Source: Acidocella sp.
Lineage (GTDB): Bacteria; Pseudomonadota; Alphaproteobacteria; Acetobacterales; Acetobacteraceae
Assembly: GCA_031291755.1 (NCBI GenBank)
Contig: JARLIK010000035.1
Location: forward strand, 1-64,000
Reading direction: 5' to 3'
Length of the DNA stretch: 64,000 nucleotides
The notes below the pieces were generated by a model. That model was not told where the DNA came from, made no database searches, and saw nothing but the letters and a program-made list of their open reading frames with translations. How positions within the stretch are numbered: position 1 is the stretch's first letter; the number at the start of each line of letters is the position of its first letter. Position numbers and translations under genes: made by a program. Below are positions 62,122-64,000 of the stretch, in pieces.

Positions 62122-62987
62122 AGCGGTGGCGCCACCGAGGGCTTCAACGAAAACGGATCACTCGGATTGCGCTGCGCCAAAATATCCTGCATCCGCAATT
62201 CCACCGAGCCCAAAATCTTCGGGTGCGTTAAACAATAAAACTGATTGTTCCTGATACACTCAAAGGTCTTTTCAGCCACGTCCGCCGCCGTCAGCCGCCC
62301 AGATTCCACCGCCTTCATGGTGGCCGCCGCGGCAATCTGCTGGCTTTCGGTCAGTGGCGCATGGTCTTGCATATCCGCTGGCCGGTTACGCTCAGAAACT
62401 GCAATGCCCGTGCTCACAAATGCCGGGCACAGCACCGTCACCCCGATCTTCGCATTCGCAACCCGCAAATCCTGATACAAAGTCTCCGAAAGCGTCACCA
62501 CCGCATGTTTGCTGACATTATAAACGCCCATGGTCTGGGCTGACAAAAGTCCAGCCACCGAAGCGGTATTGACAATATGGCCCTCATCACCATGCGCCAG
62601 CATTTTGGGCACGAACAATCTTATGCCATGGATGACGCTCCAAACATTCACCCCCAGCACCCATTCCCAATCCTTGACAGAATTTTCCCACACAAAGCCG
62701 CCAACGCCGACACCGGCATTGTTGAACAATAACTGCACGCTGCCGAAACGATCAAAGCTTGCCGCCGCCAAGGCTTCCATATCGTCCGCCCGGCTCACAT
62801 CGGTCCGCATCGCCAGCACGTCCGCTCCCTGTGCCCGCATTTCCTCGGCCACCGCAGCCAGCGCCTCGGCATTGATGTCAGCCAGTACCAGCTTCATGCG
62901 CAGCGCCGCCGCTTGCCTCGCAAATTCACGCCCAAAACCGCTGCCGGCGCCGGTAATCACCGCCGTCTTGCCCGCAAATTCCTTCAT
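62118..62987 (-). CDS. Short-chain dehydrogenase/reductase
   Basis: The 289-residue protein has the classical SDR pattern: cofactor loop ITGAGSGFGRE (TGxxxGxG, near residue 10), NNAGVGVGG, catalytic Ser in NTASVAGLLS and Tyr-x-x-x-Lys in VYNVSKHAVV. The Asp in LVLADINAEAL after the first strand suggests NAD preference. The substrate is unknown. Its start overlaps the stop of the upstream quinone oxidoreductase, so the two probably work together on a carbonyl or fatty substrate; that is inference. Confidence 0.9.
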   Translation of the reverse strand: MKEFAGKTAVITGAGSGFGREFARQAAALRMKLVLADINAEALAAVAEEMRAQGADVLAMRTDVSRADDMEALAAASFDRFGSVQLLFNNAGVGVGGFVWENSVKDWEWVLGVNVWSVIHGIRLFVPKMLAHGDEGHIVNTASVAGLLSAQTMGVYNVSKHAVVTLSETLYQDLRVANAKIGVTVLCPAFVSTGIAVSERNRPADMQDHAPLTESQQIAAAATMKAVESGRLTAADVAEKTFECIRNNQFYCLTHPKILGSVELRMQDILAQRNPSDPFSLKPSVAPPL

Positions 62988-63955
62988 GGCCGCACCACAA
63001 TTTTGCCGGTGACTTTGCGTGCCGCCATATCCAACAATGCCTGCGGAACCTCATCCAGCCTATAGGTTTTGGAAATCAGTGGCTTGATTTTGCCCTGCGC
63101 CATCCAGCCCTGCATCTCCGCCATGCCCTTCATATTATTTTGTGGCTCGCGTCTGGCAAAATCACCCCAGAATACCCCCACCAGCGATGCGCCCTTCAAC
63201 AGTGCCAGATTCAACGGCAGGGCAGGGATATCGCCTGCGGCAAAGCCGATAATCAAATGCCGGCCGCGCCAGCCAATTGAGCGAAACGCACTCTCAGTGT
63301 ATTTACCGCCCACCGGGTCATAAATCACATCGGGCCCACGCCCGCAGGTACGCTTAATGCCCTCGCGCAAATCCTCAGTGCTGTAATTGATCACTTCATC
63401 AGCACCGTGCAACCGGCAAATATCGCATTTGTCATCCGATGAGGCGGCAGCAACAACTTTGGCACCAATGGCCTTGCCAATCTCTACCGCCGCCAGCCCC
63501 ACACCACCGGCCGCACCCAGCACCAGCATCGTCTCGCTTGGTTGCAAGGCGCCTCGGTCCCGCACCGCGTGCCACGATGTGCCATAGGCCAGCATGAACC
63601 CCGCCGCGACATCGTAACTCAAAGCATCCGGAATCTTCACACATTTGCCAGCATCAACCGTCACTGCCTCAGCGAATCCGCCCAGCGAACACAGAGCCGC
63701 TACGCGGTCTCCCACCTGCAGCGCCGTCACACCCTCACCAACTTCCATCACATCGCCGCTGATTTCAGCGCCCGGCGTAAATGGCAATTCCGGCTGTACC
63801 TGGTATTTTTTCTGGATCATCAGGACATCCGGAAAATTCACGCCGGCAGCGCGTATCTTCACCACCACCTCGCCGGGCTTTGCCAATGGTGCAGGTATGT
63901 CCTGCACCCTTAGCAACTCCGGCCCGCCCCAGGTGGAACACAGCACGGCCCGCAT
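62984..63955 (-). CDS. NADPH:quinone oxidoreductase family protein (zinc-independent MDR)
   Basis: The 323-residue medium-chain dehydrogenase/reductase lacks the zinc-ligand Cys/His of alcohol dehydrogenases and has the nucleotide motif LGAAGGVGLAAVEIGKAIGAKVVAAASS (near residue 145) and AAGVNFPDVLMIQKKYQVQPELPFTPGAEISG at the N-terminus. It reduces quinones or enoyl substrates with NADPH. It overlaps the SDR gene by four bases and is the first gene of this minus-strand pair. Only 45 bases remain to the window end. Confidence 0.9.
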   Translation of the reverse strand: MRAVLCSTWGGPELLRVQDIPAPLAKPGEVVVKIRAAGVNFPDVLMIQKKYQVQPELPFTPGAEISGDVMEVGEGVTALQVGDRVAALCSLGGFAEAVTVDAGKCVKIPDALSYDVAAGFMLAYGTSWHAVRDRGALQPSETMLVLGAAGGVGLAAVEIGKAIGAKVVAAASSDDKCDICRLHGADEVINYSTEDLREGIKRTCGRGPDVIYDPVGGKYTESAFRSIGWRGRHLIIGFAAGDIPALPLNLALLKGASLVGVFWGDFARREPQNNMKGMAEMQGWMAQGKIKPLISKTYRLDEVPQALLDMAARKVTGKIVVRP

Positions 63956-64000
63956 TAAATTGGCAGCCCCGGGTGTGAGAGCCCATCCGCCACCATCACA

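Overview
The window reads as a housekeeping stretch of an alphaproteobacterial chromosome, most likely Rhodospirillales/Acetobacteraceae-like. The reasons are high GC content, the order yebC-ruvCAB-ybgC-tolQRAB, an rpsB-tsf-pyrH-frr-uppS-cdsA-dxr-rseP-bamA-skp-lpxD-fabZ-lpxA-lpxI run, LpxI rather than LpxH, carAB next to yqeY-dnaG-rpoD, and the small families DUF1178 and DUF3553. The taxonomic call is an inference from gene content. No rRNA, tRNA, CRISPR array, integrase or transposase was recognised. Coding density is very high, with many ATGA/TAATG overlaps, frequent TTG or GTG starts, and no gene-free stretch longer than about 300 bases.

Layout. 1-1665: two tandem OmpA-domain outer membrane proteins (the first truncated by the window edge), each followed by a hairpin terminator. 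1735-8610: yebC, Holliday-junction genes ruvC/A/B, ybgC and the Tol envelope genes tolQ/R/A/B, ending at a large REP-like palindrome with no pal gene. 8890-22858: translation factors, UMP kinase, undecaprenyl and phospholipid precursor synthesis, MEP pathway dxr, site-2 protease, BamA, Skp and lipid A genes up to lpxI, then glyoxalase I. 23049-24293: an orphan CpaE/TadZ-like ATPase. 24309-31905 (minus strand): carA, an unrelated AAA-type ATPase, carB, greA and a threonine ammonia-lyase. 31981-37636: yqeY, dnaG, rpoD, a GNAT acetyltransferase, an RluA-like pseudouridine synthase and a DUF3553 protein. 37658-46428: an MFS transporter, moaA, then a TetR regulator divergent from a complete RND efflux operon.

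46475-55092 is a mosaic: radC, a BioC/NDUFAF5-like methyltransferase divergent from comF, glutaredoxin, DUF1178, a VWA/MoxR pair, an elaborate 193-base nested hairpin element, Fe-superoxide dismutase, an NDUFAF6-like squalene-synthase homologue, hemB and a secreted dienelactone-hydrolase-like protein. 55138-62121 is a tight rpiB-glyA-nrdR-ribD-ribE-ribBA-ribH-nusB-thiL run, in which the GTP cyclohydrolase half of RibBA has lost its zinc cysteines. 62118-63955 (minus) holds a quinone oxidoreductase and a short-chain dehydrogenase.

The points most worth a second look are: the carA gene, which carries an N-terminal helix-turn-helix-like domain and has two similar 15-bp operator-like sites in its divergent promoter region; the ATPase cassette with its own AT-rich promoter wedged between carA and carB; the 193-bp mirror-symmetric five-hairpin element between sodB and moxR; and the degenerate GCHII domain of RibBA. 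Several genes (carA, the ATPase, tetR, the efflux operon) have promoter-like elements placed so that the transcript would start at or beside the start codon, suggesting leaderless mRNAs.
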